Source: JACTOJ01 sp032335695
GTDB taxonomy: Bacteria > Bacillota > Clostridia > Clostridiales > Clostridiaceae
Reading direction: 5' to 3'
DNA: 64,000 bases
NCBI RefSeq assembly: GCF_032335695.1
Contig: NZ_JACTOJ010000004.1
Coordinates: forward strand, 211,260-275,259
Below are positions 36,762 through 45,544 of the stretch, in pieces; position 1 is the first letter of the stretch; every line of letters starts with the position of its first letter. The position numbers and the translations under genes were made by a program. The notes beneath the pieces were generated by a model. It searched no databases. It was not told the DNA's origin and worked only from the letters and a program-made list of their open reading frames with translations.

Positions 36762-39194
36762 TTATTTTATATCATATACACTTCTTACTTTTAGGTTTTT
36801 AGCTTCTCCCTGCAGAAGCTTAACTCTAGCTTCACCAGAATTAAGATCAAAGTAATTATCCGATAAAAGCATATCTGCATCCAGGCTGTAAATTTCAATA
36901 CCCTTTGCAAATTTCTCTGCTTTTATTATTACCTCATCACCCTTAACCTCTACAGAAAGCTTAGGATCTAAAAATTTAAAATACTTCGGTGCTGCAAACA
37001 ATACAGTGCCTCCAGAGATGCGTTCACCATTTTTATACATATCGTAGCTTACATATTGGCTGTAGGGATCTGCATCATCAAAGCTGACTTTTTCCAGCCA
37101 TTCGCTGCTTAGAGCTTTTACCCTTACCTCATAGAATTTAGTTTCTACCACTGTTCCATCATTGTTTCTAAGGGCCCAGCTGACTGTAACCTGCTCCTCT
37201 GACATAGTCTCATTAGCAATGCATAGCTGAATGCTCTTTTCCAGGGCAAAGGATTCAGCATTCACATTAGTATTCTGAGTCAAGGTGCTTTCCTCACAGC
37301 AGGATAGCATAAGCGGTGCAAAAAATCTTTTAGCAAAATAGTGAAGCGCCTTCCATCGGCCAAAATAATCTATGGATGCCCAGGAAGCTACCGGCCAGCA
37401 GTCATTAAGCTGCCAATAAATTGCTCCCATGCATCTTCCTCGATATCTTCTAAAATGCTCCACTCCATACTTTATAGCCTCAGCCTGAAGCATTTGAGAC
37501 GCATACAAAAGAGTATCAAAATCTGTAGGATATAGGTAGGTCTGCTGCATATAATTTATTATCTTACCGTTTGCTACATTATTCCTCTGATGCTTTTCCA
37601 TCACATAGGAGAAAATATTTCTATCCTCAAGAAGAGTGAAGCTTTCCACAGTCTTTAAACAGGGGAAGGATTGAAAGCCAAATTCTGATAAATATCTAAA
37701 ATGAAACTTTCTGTATTCTGTAAAAGGCTTATTTCCATGCCATACATCCCAGTAATGAGTATCTCCTCTATTAGAGGAATTAGGTTCATCAAAGGCTCCA
37801 CCAGAGGATGGACTTGAAGGCCAATAGAAGGTATTAGGATCGTATTCCTTTAATATCTCTGGAATAATATACTCAAATAGACGTATATAGTCTGCTTTAT
37901 GAATTGGTTTTGTATACCACAAACCATCATTAGCAAAGCTCTCCATCTCATTGTTTCCGCACCATAATCCTAGGGAAGCATGATGCCTTATTCTCTTCAC
38001 ATTGTCTATAGTTTCTTTTTTAATCGTGTCTATAAACTCAGGAGTAAGAGGACACTGTGCACAGGCATACATGAAATCCTGCCACACCACTAATCCTAAT
38101 TCATCACAAAGCTCAAAGAAGAAATCTTCAGGATAATATCCGCCGCCCCATACTCTTATGGAATTAAAGTTAACTGCTATGCAGTCCTTAAGGAGCTTAC
38201 GAGTTCTATCTTTATTGATTCTTGATAATATATTATCCTCTGGTATGTAGTCTGCTCCCATAGCAAAGTAGGCAACTCCGTTAACCACCTGCTTAAAGCT
38301 TTCTCCATACTCATCTTCCTCACGCTTAACGGTGAGAGTGCGAAGACCTATCTTCTTATCCCATACATCCAAAACCTTCTCATTTTTTACTAAGGTTACT
38401 TTTATGCCGTATAAATTCTGCTCCCCGTATCCATTAGGCCACCAGAGTTTTGGATTTTCTATGCTTACGGTTTTAGGAGAATTATCATAAACCTTCACTT
38501 CACCCTGAGGACTTACTATAGTTACTACATATTGAGCTTCATAGTCTAAAACAGCTTTATCTACAGAAACTTCAATATTTAATTTAACCTGATTTTCCTC
38601 ATGCACTTGGGTTACATAAACACTGTCAATTCTAGCAGTATTTATGCCTAGCAGTGATACCTCTCGCCAAATACCTGCATCGGGAAGTCTTGGGCCCCAG
38701 TCCCAGCCCATCATGGAATAGCCTTTTCTTATGTGAGGAAAACCAGCCATGCAGTCACTTACGCCATCTGCAAACACTTTTTCATTTTCTTCTTTTATAT
38801 ATTTATTAGGAGAAAAAAACTCTACCGCAAGCTCATTGCTTTCATCATTCACAAGTTTTTTCACATCAAACTCCCAGGTTCTGTGCATATTATTAACATC
38901 ACCTAGGCAGATACCGTTAAGCAGCACCTTTCCTATGGTATCAAGACCTTCAAACCTTAGCAGTACTTTGTCAGAATTTAAAATTTCTTCTGGTACGCTA
39001 AAATTTGTCTTATATTCAAAGTCGTTATCCATTATTTTCAGAGCCTCATTTTCGTTAGCTCTCCAATAAGGATCCTCCATTTTATTATTTAAAAGTAAAT
39101 CATTATATACGGAGCCTGGAACTTTAGCTGGGACAAATTCCGCTTCTCCTGCAATTCTCATGGACCATCCATCATGAAGCTTTTTTATATTCAT
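36762..39194 (-). CDS. GH2-family beta-mannosidase
   Basis: An 810-residue enzyme of the ManB/Mndase type. N-terminal jelly roll (VPAKVPGSVYNDLLLNNKMEDP in part, a typical mannosidase segment), Ig-like domain, TIM barrel with the acid/base Glu in LWCGNNEMESF at ~415 and nucleophile Glu in YLSEFGFQSFP at ~503, then a C-terminal beta domain. It releases mannose from the non-reducing end of manno-oligosaccharides. There is no signal peptide. It lies 106 bp downstream of the GH36 gene, with a hairpin between them, and the pair would debranch and shorten galactomanno-oligomers. Confidence 0.92.
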   Translation of the reverse strand: MNIKKLHDGWSMRIAGEAEFVPAKVPGSVYNDLLLNNKMEDPYWRANENEALKIMDNDFEYKTNFSVPEEILNSDKVLLRFEGLDTIGKVLLNGICLGDVNNMHRTWEFDVKKLVNDESNELAVEFFSPNKYIKEENEKVFADGVSDCMAGFPHIRKGYSMMGWDWGPRLPDAGIWREVSLLGINTARIDSVYVTQVHEENQVKLNIEVSVDKAVLDYEAQYVVTIVSPQGEVKVYDNSPKTVSIENPKLWWPNGYGEQNLYGIKVTLVKNEKVLDVWDKKIGLRTLTVKREEDEYGESFKQVVNGVAYFAMGADYIPEDNILSRINKDRTRKLLKDCIAVNFNSIRVWGGGYYPEDFFFELCDELGLVVWQDFMYACAQCPLTPEFIDTIKKETIDNVKRIRHHASLGLWCGNNEMESFANDGLWYTKPIHKADYIRLFEYIIPEILKEYDPNTFYWPSSPSSGGAFDEPNSSNRGDTHYWDVWHGNKPFTEYRKFHFRYLSEFGFQSFPCLKTVESFTLLEDRNIFSYVMEKHQRNNVANGKIINYMQQTYLYPTDFDTLLYASQMLQAEAIKYGVEHFRRYRGRCMGAIYWQLNDCWPVASWASIDYFGRWKALHYFAKRFFAPLMLSCCEESTLTQNTNVNAESFALEKSIQLCIANETMSEEQVTVSWALRNNDGTVVETKFYEVRVKALSSEWLEKVSFDDADPYSQYVSYDMYKNGERISGGTVLFAAPKYFKFLDPKLSVEVKGDEVIIKAEKFAKGIEIYSLDADMLLSDNYFDLNSGEARVKLLQGEAKNLKVRSVYDIK

Positions 39195-39246
39195 AATTTT
39201 ATCTCCTAGTTTATCATCTTATTTAAAACAGAGCCTAATAAATAGA

Positions 39247-39293
39247 TATGCTTTAAACCAGTGCTTATTTTTTTACTGATTTAAAGCATAAGT
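39247..39293. other. Hairpin between GH36 and beta-mannosidase genes
   Basis: ATGCTTTAAACCAGT pairs with ACTGATTTAAAGCAT (one mismatch). It lies 8 bp after the GH36 stop. The minus-strand T-run is weak, so it could be an attenuator, a partial terminator or a transcript-processing site in the two-gene unit. Confidence 0.5.
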
Positions 39294-39300
39294 TAATAAA

Positions 39301-41490
39301 TTACTGACGGATAAAATGCAGAAGCTTTCCTTTGAAATCTCCCCATAGTCCTTTAATTAAAACTCCGCCATTCATGAGCGCTGCTCCTGAATATACTTCT
39401 CCAGTTTCTTCGTTTTTGTAGAAGGCAGCCTTGTCTAGTCCTTTTAATCTGATTCTTCTGCTGTGGTAATTAGGGCGGTTCAGCACCTGAACATAGGTTA
39501 CCAACACTTCTCCCTTATCCTTTGAAACATATTCAACGCAGCCAAACTCAGGATTTCGGAAAAGGTTTGCTATACGATACAAATCGCCCGTTCTGATTAG
39601 CTCATTATACTTATGATACATTGCTACCTGCTGTGGTATCATATCCCTATCTTCCTGAGGTATTCTTGTAACATCAAGCTCATAGCCAAAGGTTCCTGAA
39701 AGTGCTACAAAGCCTCTTGTTTCAAAAGGAGTAACTCTTCCCACAGTATGATTTGGGCAATCACTTACATGTGCTCCCATAGCTGATACAGGATATACTA
39801 GTGAGGTGCCATGCTGAATCTTAAGTCTTTCGATGGCATCCGTATCATCTGAAGCCCATATCTGAGGACTGTAATAAAGCATTCCTGGATCTAATCTAGC
39901 ACCGCCGCCAGAGCAGTTTTCAAGAAGTACATGAGGAAATTCTGAAGTTAATCTATCCATTAATTCATAAACTCCAAGCATATATCTATGCCATATCTCT
40001 CTTTGTCTGTCTGCTGGAAGTATGCTGTTGCCTACATCACTAAGCTGACGATTCATATCCCATTTAACATACTCGATATTTGCACTGGTCAGTATCTTTC
40101 TTAAGCTTTCATATACATATTCTCTGACCTCTTCCCTTGATAAATCCAATACATACTGATTTCTGCAAAGGGTTCCTACTCTTCCATCAATATGTATGCA
40201 CCAATCTGGATGAGCTCTAAAAAGATCTGAATCTGGAGATATCATTTCAGGTTCAAACCATATTCCAAATTTCATTCCTAATTTGTTTACTTCATCTACT
40301 AAATATTTCAGACCGCCGTTTATTTTTTCTTCATTTACCACCCAGTCCCCTAAAGCAGAATTATCGCTGCTTCTATTGCCAAACCAGCCATCATCCATAA
40401 CCAACATTTCAATGCCTAGCTTTGAAGCTTCTTTTGCTATGTTCAAGAGCTTTTCAGTATTGAAATCAAAATAAGTAGCTTCCCAGTTATTTATTAATAT
40501 AGGACGCTTCTTATCTTTATATTCTCCTCTGATTAAGTGATTTCTATATAAATCATGGAAGGTTCTAGACATCTTTCCTATACCTTCATTGGAATAAACC
40601 ATAACCACTTCTGGTGCAGCAAATTCTTCCTGTGGTTCTAGCTTCCATCCGAAATCAAAAGGATTGATTCCCATAACAACTCTTGTGGAATCAAACTGTG
40701 AACCCTCTGTCTGAGCTAGGAAATTTCCTGAATATACGAAATTAAAGCCGTACACTTCACCGCTGTCTTCAGTTGCTGTCTTATCCAGCACTGCTAAAAA
40801 TGGATTCATCTGATGGCTGGATTCTCCTCTAGCTGAAGATATGGACTGAACTCCTAAAGTTACTCCTCTTCTATTTATATGTCTCTCTCTTGCCCAAGAG
40901 CCATGAAGAGTTATCACATCCATATCTATTCTGTCAAAATCTACACAAGCAGATAATACTCTGGTTAATTCTATAGATTCATCAGCACAGTTTTTTACTC
41001 TCACACTTCTAGTGATAACATCCAAATTTTCAAAAACAGTATATATTAAAACTATTTCTAGATTTAAATGCTTATCTATGCAAGTCACTTCTAAAGTGGT
41101 ACATTCTTTTTCATCCCCAAAGGTAGCTGGCAAACCTTTTAGTTTAGGTTTTCCTGCATATATTTTATGAGAAGCATAGGAGATTCCGCAAGCAGTCATT
41201 CCAGCATTTGTTCTAACCTGAAGGCAGGATTCTCTAAAGTCCCCTAATCCGCTGGTAGAATATTCTGTAGGAAAACAATCTAAAAATGACATTCTATCTC
41301 TATTATTTTTTGAAGGCACAAAAGGTGACTCCTCTAAACGCATTAGATAGTTAACATCCTCATCTGGAAGCTTTTCACCAAAATAAACGTGTCCTAAAAA
41401 TTGTTCTTCATCAACAATTGCCATAATATAACTTGTACCTTTTGCATCTAGCTTAAAGGATTTCGATTTTTCATTAAAACTTATACCCAT
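39301..41490 (-). CDS. GH36 alpha-galactosidase
   Basis: A 729-residue family 36 enzyme of the RafA/AgaN type. The catalytic nucleophile Asp is in YVKWDMNRQLSD at ~476 and the acid/base Asp in IWASDDTDAIERL at ~547, with CSGGGARLDPGMLYYSP between them; MLVMDDGWFGNRS marks the barrel's substrate loop. The distances agree with tetrameric bacterial GH36 enzymes. There is no signal peptide. It removes alpha-1,6-galactose from galactomannan or raffinose-type oligomers. GGAGGAGAATA precedes the ATG. It lies nearest to the right end of the island. Confidence 0.95.
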   Translation of the reverse strand: MGISFNEKSKSFKLDAKGTSYIMAIVDEEQFLGHVYFGEKLPDEDVNYLMRLEESPFVPSKNNRDRMSFLDCFPTEYSTSGLGDFRESCLQVRTNAGMTACGISYASHKIYAGKPKLKGLPATFGDEKECTTLEVTCIDKHLNLEIVLIYTVFENLDVITRSVRVKNCADESIELTRVLSACVDFDRIDMDVITLHGSWARERHINRRGVTLGVQSISSARGESSHQMNPFLAVLDKTATEDSGEVYGFNFVYSGNFLAQTEGSQFDSTRVVMGINPFDFGWKLEPQEEFAAPEVVMVYSNEGIGKMSRTFHDLYRNHLIRGEYKDKKRPILINNWEATYFDFNTEKLLNIAKEASKLGIEMLVMDDGWFGNRSSDNSALGDWVVNEEKINGGLKYLVDEVNKLGMKFGIWFEPEMISPDSDLFRAHPDWCIHIDGRVGTLCRNQYVLDLSREEVREYVYESLRKILTSANIEYVKWDMNRQLSDVGNSILPADRQREIWHRYMLGVYELMDRLTSEFPHVLLENCSGGGARLDPGMLYYSPQIWASDDTDAIERLKIQHGTSLVYPVSAMGAHVSDCPNHTVGRVTPFETRGFVALSGTFGYELDVTRIPQEDRDMIPQQVAMYHKYNELIRTGDLYRIANLFRNPEFGCVEYVSKDKGEVLVTYVQVLNRPNYHSRRIRLKGLDKAAFYKNEETGEVYSGAALMNGGVLIKGLWGDFKGKLLHFIRQ

Positions 41491-41504
41491 TATTCTCCTC
41501 CATT

Positions 41505-41516
41505 CATTACAAGTAA
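41505..41516. promoter_or_regulatory. Direct repeat upstream of GH36, copy 1
   Basis: CATTACAAGTAA, with TTAC..GTAA symmetry inside. An identical 12-mer lies 87 bp further upstream. Two identical sites spaced about eight helical turns in front of the gene could be operators; they could also be chance in AT-rich DNA. Confidence 0.35.
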
Positions 41517-41591
41517 TGGTTACTCATAGTGTTATAACTCTAAAACATACTTATGCACAGAATTATATTTGAATGACTTTTAATACGATTA

Positions 41592-41603
41592 CATTACAAG
41601 TAA
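41592..41603. promoter_or_regulatory. Direct repeat upstream of GH36, copy 2
   Basis: Second exact copy of CATTACAAGTAA, about 100 bp before the GH36 start and within the island's right end. Confidence 0.35.
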
Positions 41604-41679
41604 CCCACCTTAACATTTGCTTATATAATACTTTATTTTTAAGTAACAAGTCAATTTTTTTAAGTGATTTTAGAGAAAT

Positions 41680-41725
41680 GACCAATATCCTATAATAAGG
41701 GGTCTCTTTGTTAGCAGGTTCTACA
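41680..41725. mobile_element. attR: right junction of the island in manC
   Basis: Core GTCTCTTT at 41702-41709. Left of it is island DNA with the arm GACCAATA at 41680-41687; right of it is manC. Combined with the left end this rebuilds a 46-bp quasi-palindromic attP whose two 22-base halves agree at 16 positions around a central GT. Confidence 0.88.
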
Positions 41726-41967
41726 AATATGTTTTCTTCATTTATTTCTGGAAGCTCTTCTTTCACCTTTTCATGATATTCATCGTTAGTTACCACATAT
41801 ATATTTTCCTTATTTATCATCGGTTTTATTCTATCCACTGTATTCCTCAAAAAGCTTTTATTATTAATAAGCTTTAAAAATTGCTTGGGTTTATCCGACC
41901 TAGAAAGAGGAAAGAGTCTTGTACCTTTTCCTCCCGCAAGAATTAGTGCATACAACAATTTCATCAC
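41702..41967 (-). pseudogene. manC: manC 5' part (mannose-1-phosphate guanylyltransferase), cut by island
   Basis: The first ~88 codons of a GDP-mannose pyrophosphorylase, from MMKLLYALILAGGKGTRLFP with the nucleotide-binding loop to VEPANKET. After this the frame enters the island and continues with unrelated residues (PYYRILVISL...) to a stop at 41563. The remainder of the gene begins with the same K-E-T codons at 17924. This fragment is 23.8 kb from the rest, so no functional enzyme can be made from this locus unless the island is excised. Confidence 0.93.
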
Positions 41968-42101
41968 TCCATAATTAGTTCTCCTTCATTATATGAAAAG
42001 AATATGTTTTAGGTTCTGTTTATTAAAGCATGGGTATTCATCACTTTAATAAAATCTTTTAATTTAGTAATATGTTATTATGGAATGTATAAAATGATTA
42101 A

Positions 42102-43003
42102 ATGAATAGATTATTTGAAATAGTCTACATATTATTGGAGAAAAAATGTATAACATCTAAGGAACTTTCTGAACATTTAGGTGTATCTGTTAGGACCGTA
42201 TATAGAGATGTAGAAACTCTTAGCATGGCTGGCATACCCATTTATGCCAAACAAGGTAAAAATGGAGGAATCGCTATACTTGACAATTTTGTTCTAGATA
42301 AGGGCTTAATTTCTAAGGAAGAGCAACTGCAAATAGTATCAGCTATTCAAAGCGTTAAAAAAGTTGAGCAAGATAATGTCAGTAGTGTTTTATCAAAATT
42401 ATGTGGAATATTTAAAATTGAAAATCCAAATTGGGTTTCTATTGACTTTTCTGATTGGAGCAATCAGAGGCAAGAGTTATTTACTTCAGTAAAAAACGCT
42501 ATATTAAAAAAACAAGTAATAAGTTTTCAATATTACAGCAGATATAGTAAACTAACCACACGCGTAGTTGAACCTATACAGCTTTGGTTTAAAGGATACA
42601 CATGGTTTCTGAGAGCATACTGCAGGGAAAGGAAAGCTATAAGAATTTTTAAACTAAAAAGAATGTATAGAGTTGAATCACTAGATGAATTTTTTGAAAT
42701 AAGAAATATTAACTTAGAAGAAGAAAAAAATTTATCTATAATGAACAACCTTTTAGAAAAATGCTTTCTTTTTCAATGAGGATAGACGAGTGTATGGCTT
42801 ATCAGGTATATGATTCATTCGAAGAACATGAAATAACTAGAAATGAAGATGGAAGTTTTACTGTAGCACTATGCTACCCTGAAGATGAATGGTTATATGG
42901 TATGATTCTGTCATACGGTAGCCATGCAAAAATAATATCTCCAGAATCTTTAAAAATTGAAATTATTAATAGGTTAAAAATAAATTTAAAAAATTATTGT
43001 TAA
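42102..43003 (+). pseudogene. WYL-domain transcriptional regulator (YafY type), frameshifted
   Basis: The first frame (42102-42779) has HTH_11 at ~1-60 (TSKELSEHLGVSVRTVYRDV) and a WYL domain at ~135-200 (KGYTWFLRAYCRERKAIRIF). It ends abruptly in EKCFLFQ. The other frame (from 42761) supplies exactly the missing family C-terminus, SMRIDECMAYQVYDSFEEHE ... EDEWLYGMILSYGSHAKI. Adding one A to the run GAAAAATGC at ~42755 would join the two as E-K-M-L-S-F-S-M-R-I. This is either a real mutation or a homopolymer sequencing error. It is divergent from manC. Confidence 0.85.
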
Positions 43004-43109
43004 ACCTGACATATAGTTGGCAAGTTATGTATGCTATTATTCTATTAAAGAAAATAAAAAAACAAATAAGTGTATAAAACAATACACTAGATATGAAAAG
43101 GAGCGAATT

Positions 43110-43373
43110 ATGAGTAAATTAATTTGTCAAAGCTGTGGTATGTCAATATCAGAAGAAAAATTTTTTGGAAAAAACGCAGATGGTTCAAAGAATGAGGATT
43201 ATTGCTGTTACTGCTATCCAAATGGAGAATTTTCAAAGGATGAAACTATAGAACAAATGGTAGAAAGCTGCATTCCATTTATGATAAAAGATGGAGAATG
43301 CTCTGATGAGGAAACAGCAAGATCCTTGTTAATGGAATTTATTCCGAATTTAAAACGTTGGAAAAAGAATTAA
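43110..43373 (+). CDS. Zinc-ribbon domain protein
   Basis: An 87-residue protein starting MSKLICQSCGMSISEEKFFG, preceded by AAAGGAGCGAATT. Two Cys pairs (CQSC and CCYC) form a putative zinc ribbon, followed by a helical tail with MVESCIPFM. Small proteins of this family are commonly encoded beside YafY/WYL regulators, as here. The function is not known; redox or ligand sensing together with the neighbouring regulator is possible. Confidence 0.85.
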   Translation: MSKLICQSCGMSISEEKFFGKNADGSKNEDYCCYCYPNGEFSKDETIEQMVESCIPFMIKDGECSDEETARSLLMEFIPNLKRWKKN

Positions 43374-43549
43374 GGAGAAGCTGTGTTGCATTTAGGTTTA
43401 CTTATCAGTTTTTTTATAACTGGGTAACTAGTTATCGCGATATCTAGTTTTCTAGTTTAAGTCTGAAACTAATATGTGTTACATCTCATTAAAGCTATGA
43501 AAAATTAGTTCTCTCCAAAAAACCTATTATAAAAACTTTAAAAAAATAG

Positions 43550-43595
43550 TAACTATTCAATATTTACTGGCTAGCAGCATTATTGAATAGTTACC
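43550..43595 (-). pseudogene. Remnant of DUF960 3' end carrying a terminator-like palindrome
   Basis: GTAACTATTCAATA pairs with TATTGAATAGTTAC; on the minus strand it is followed by TATTTTTTT. The minus-strand reading GNYSIMLLASKY-stop matches the end of the DUF960 remnant at 49399-49615, so this palindrome is the last coding part plus terminator of a lost DUF960 gene. The rest of 43374-43787 shows only this and the Rpn remnant below. Confidence 0.65.
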
Positions 43596-43712
43596 TCATG
43601 GATGGCTTCACTTTTGGATAATTTTAATAATAGTATTGTTCTACAGCCTATTTCTATGAAAGATTGGAATTGATAATCTTATTATCAATGTCTTGAAAAT
43701 ACTAAAATAAGC

Positions 43713-43787
43713 TTATATTAAATTTTTGATTTCTCTAATTTGTTCAATACTTAATACTGTATCTTGGGCAATTACTTCTTTTTTAAG
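43713..43787 (-). pseudogene. C-terminal scrap of a Rpn-type (PD-(D/E)XK) transposase-like protein
   Basis: The minus frame reads KKEVIAQDTVLSIEQIREIK plus NLI-stop, matching the end of the longer fragment at 46811-47050 (EEVIVKGTELSIERIREIK). Nothing upstream of it is preserved. Confidence 0.6.
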
Positions 43788-44009
43788 TTATGCATCATCG
43801 CAATGTATAAATCCCTCTTCCCAAAAATTTTTATCTAATTCATATTCATCAATACAAAATCCTTTTGGGTAATCTTTAAAGCCAGTCAGTTTTTTATGTT
43901 CTTCAATAACAGCTTTTGCCTTTTGTTCCGTTGAATATATTCCTATTATTTTTTCTTCATCAATTCCATTCAGTTCATAAGCATGTTGAAGTAAAAATAC
44001 TCTTTTCAT
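43788..44009 (-). CDS. Small immunity-like protein (DUF7336-like)
   Basis: A 73-residue soluble protein: MKRVFLLQHAYELNG, then EKIIGIYSTEQKAKAVIEEH, GFKDYPKGFCIDEYELD and WEEGF. These blocks recur in small proteins encoded near polymorphic toxins (recalled as DUF7336; not verified). AAAGGAGTAAATAAATAT precedes the ATG. It lies downstream of the Rhs tips with no toxin of its own, so it fits an orphan immunity gene. Confidence 0.65.
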   Translation of the reverse strand: MKRVFLLQHAYELNGIDEEKIIGIYSTEQKAKAVIEEHKKLTGFKDYPKGFCIDEYELDKNFWEEGFIHCDDA

Positions 44010-44017
44010 ATATTTAT

Positions 44018-44521
44018 TTACTCCTTTCCAATTCTGAACAAATCTCTATCTATTTTTATGAATATTATAGCTACTATTTTACTGCATAAATATTTAGATT
44101 TATTACTTAATCTTACTATTTTTTTATCTTGCCTGTTAACTTTTATTGCACCAATAGCCCCACAAATGATTCCACCAAAGAATAAAACAGCACATATATA
44201 ATGTGATATGTTTCTTGTAAAATTAGTAGATTTTGGGTTTTTCCCGTATATTGTATAATCCATAACAACTAATAGTATTTCTACAGCTATTGATGCGAAA
44301 AATAAAGTAACATATACATTGACTCTTTTAAAATAATCATATGTAAATATTGAAACTACTAATAGTAAAGCACATACTAAATAAAAAATCATTAAAATAT
44401 TACTTGGAACATTCTTACCAAGTCCAGTAACATTAAAAACAGTATATAAAAATAACATAAACAATGATAAATATGTATTTTTATTATTATTTCTTTTATC
44501 CTTCTTATTTTTATTATTCAT
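44018..44521 (-). CDS. Membrane protein, possible orphan immunity gene
   Basis: 167 residues with a basic Asn/Lys-rich N-terminus and about four hydrophobic helices (near 20-36, 44-62, 70-90, 108-126). No family recognised. The ribosome site is weak. It lies 8 bp upstream of the DUF7336-like gene in the same direction, within a row of immunity-like genes. Membrane immunity proteins typically guard against pore-forming or membrane-acting Rhs tips; that role is inferred from place only. Confidence 0.6.
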   Translation of the reverse strand: MNNKNKKDKRNNNKNTYLSLFMLFLYTVFNVTGLGKNVPSNILMIFYLVCALLLVVSIFTYDYFKRVNVYVTLFFASIAVEILLVVMDYTIYGKNPKSTNFTRNISHYICAVLFFGGIICGAIGAIKVNRQDKKIVRLSNKSKYLCSKIVAIIFIKIDRDLFRIGKE

Positions 44522-44930
44522 ATTTTTATACCAACTTCTTTTTAAATTTTATTTGAGATAAATCTGATAACCAATTTTTATTATTAGAATTTTGGGCTAC
44601 ACCGCTTATTGAAGCTATAGTTTATAAAATTGCTATACTAGTCGATAATGTTAACTATCTCCGATTCAATTGTAAGCCCTCAATCTTCATCTAATGAATC
44701 ATATTGTACGTTCAATATAATAATCCTTATTCATTATGTATTTTTTATATTTCCATTAACCTCGGATTGTCCCATATTTTGATTTAATTTTAACTATATA
44801 CTTCTCTTTAATATATTTGTAATATTAAATAATCATATCCGAAAAAAATTCTGTTTCAAAAGCATAGTAAGCTGATTCACCGTATCATCTTGAATTCACT
44901 TTCATAAAATCTCATATCATATTTTATACT
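44522..44930. other. Non-coding gap
   Basis: Roughly 400 AT-rich bases without a credible gene, strong hairpin or repeat that I can see. It may hold decayed coding DNA from earlier modules. Confidence 0.5.
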
Positions 44931-45389
44931 CTACCAAGCAATCAAACCTCTTTCTGATACATCAGCAACGGACTTGTACTCTACTTTTTCAAAGCAACCA
45001 TTTATACAATTACTATACACTTTGTCCAAAATTTTTCTATTCTTGCAGTAAAATTCTATAAATGCTGAATCTGTGCATAATATGACCATTTCGCAATTGC
45101 TTCCTAAAAAATCTTTGAATGCTTTTATTTCGATGTGCTCACTACCGATGGGATATGCTTTTATATCAGCAAATATCATGTAATAACTATCTCTTGATAT
45201 ACATCTAGTGAATTTTTCTGCATCTAAAACATCTGCACCAAAAAAGTCTTGCTTTATCTCACCATTCTCATAGTATAAAAAATCATCGGTATTTATTTCC
45301 CAATCATAACTAAATAAATTAACACCACTTAAGATTTTATTTATATAATTGCTATATTCATTGCTTACTTCAATATCTAAACCAATCAC
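44931..45389 (-). CDS. DUF2691-family protein, probable immunity protein
   Basis: 152 residues, GTG start preceded by GGGAGAGAAAAAC. The layout MIGLDIEVSNEYSNYINKIL ... YYMIFADIKAYP ... FLGSNCEMVILCTDSAFIEF ... FEKVEYKSVADV matches DUF2691 proteins, which are found with polymorphic toxins in Firmicutes. It is soluble and acidic, as is usual for proteins binding nuclease tips. It has no adjacent toxin and therefore counts as an orphan immunity gene. Confidence 0.7.
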   Translation of the reverse strand: MIGLDIEVSNEYSNYINKILSGVNLFSYDWEINTDDFLYYENGEIKQDFFGADVLDAEKFTRCISRDSYYMIFADIKAYPIGSEHIEIKAFKDFLGSNCEMVILCTDSAFIEFYCKNRKILDKVYSNCINGCFEKVEYKSVADVSERGLIAW

Positions 45390-45544
45390 GTTTTTCTCTC
45401 CCTTTCACTAAACCAATTGCACTAAAAAATCATATCCAAGACATGTATATTGATAACTTATAACTCTCTTCAGATTAATACAAATTCATGAGAGTAGTAT
45501 CATTTCTACTTTCTCTTCTAATTATCAGCTTTAAATAATTTACT

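Larger units (their letters stand above)
17918..41703. mobile_element. 23.8-kb integrated catabolic island (serine-recombinase type)
   Basis: The segment between the two GTCTCTTT cores is 23,785 bp long. Removing it restores an uninterrupted manC reading frame (V-E-P-A-N-K-E-T-A-T-C across the junction). It carries its own large serine recombinase at the left end and eleven catabolic or regulatory genes for glucuronoxylan and galactomannan use. No conjugation, replication or phage structural genes are present, so it looks like an integrative cargo element that depends on other means for transfer. Confidence 0.88.

Noticed and set aside
41505..41603. CATTACAAGTAA repeats as part of the island's attachment site
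   Set aside because: They are not present at the left end and lie outside the symmetrical attP; they are better explained as promoter-region repeats or chance.
41563..41967. 134-codon nucleotidyltransferase as a short real gene
   Set aside because: Only the first ~88 codons are manC; the rest is island DNA read by chance to the first stop.
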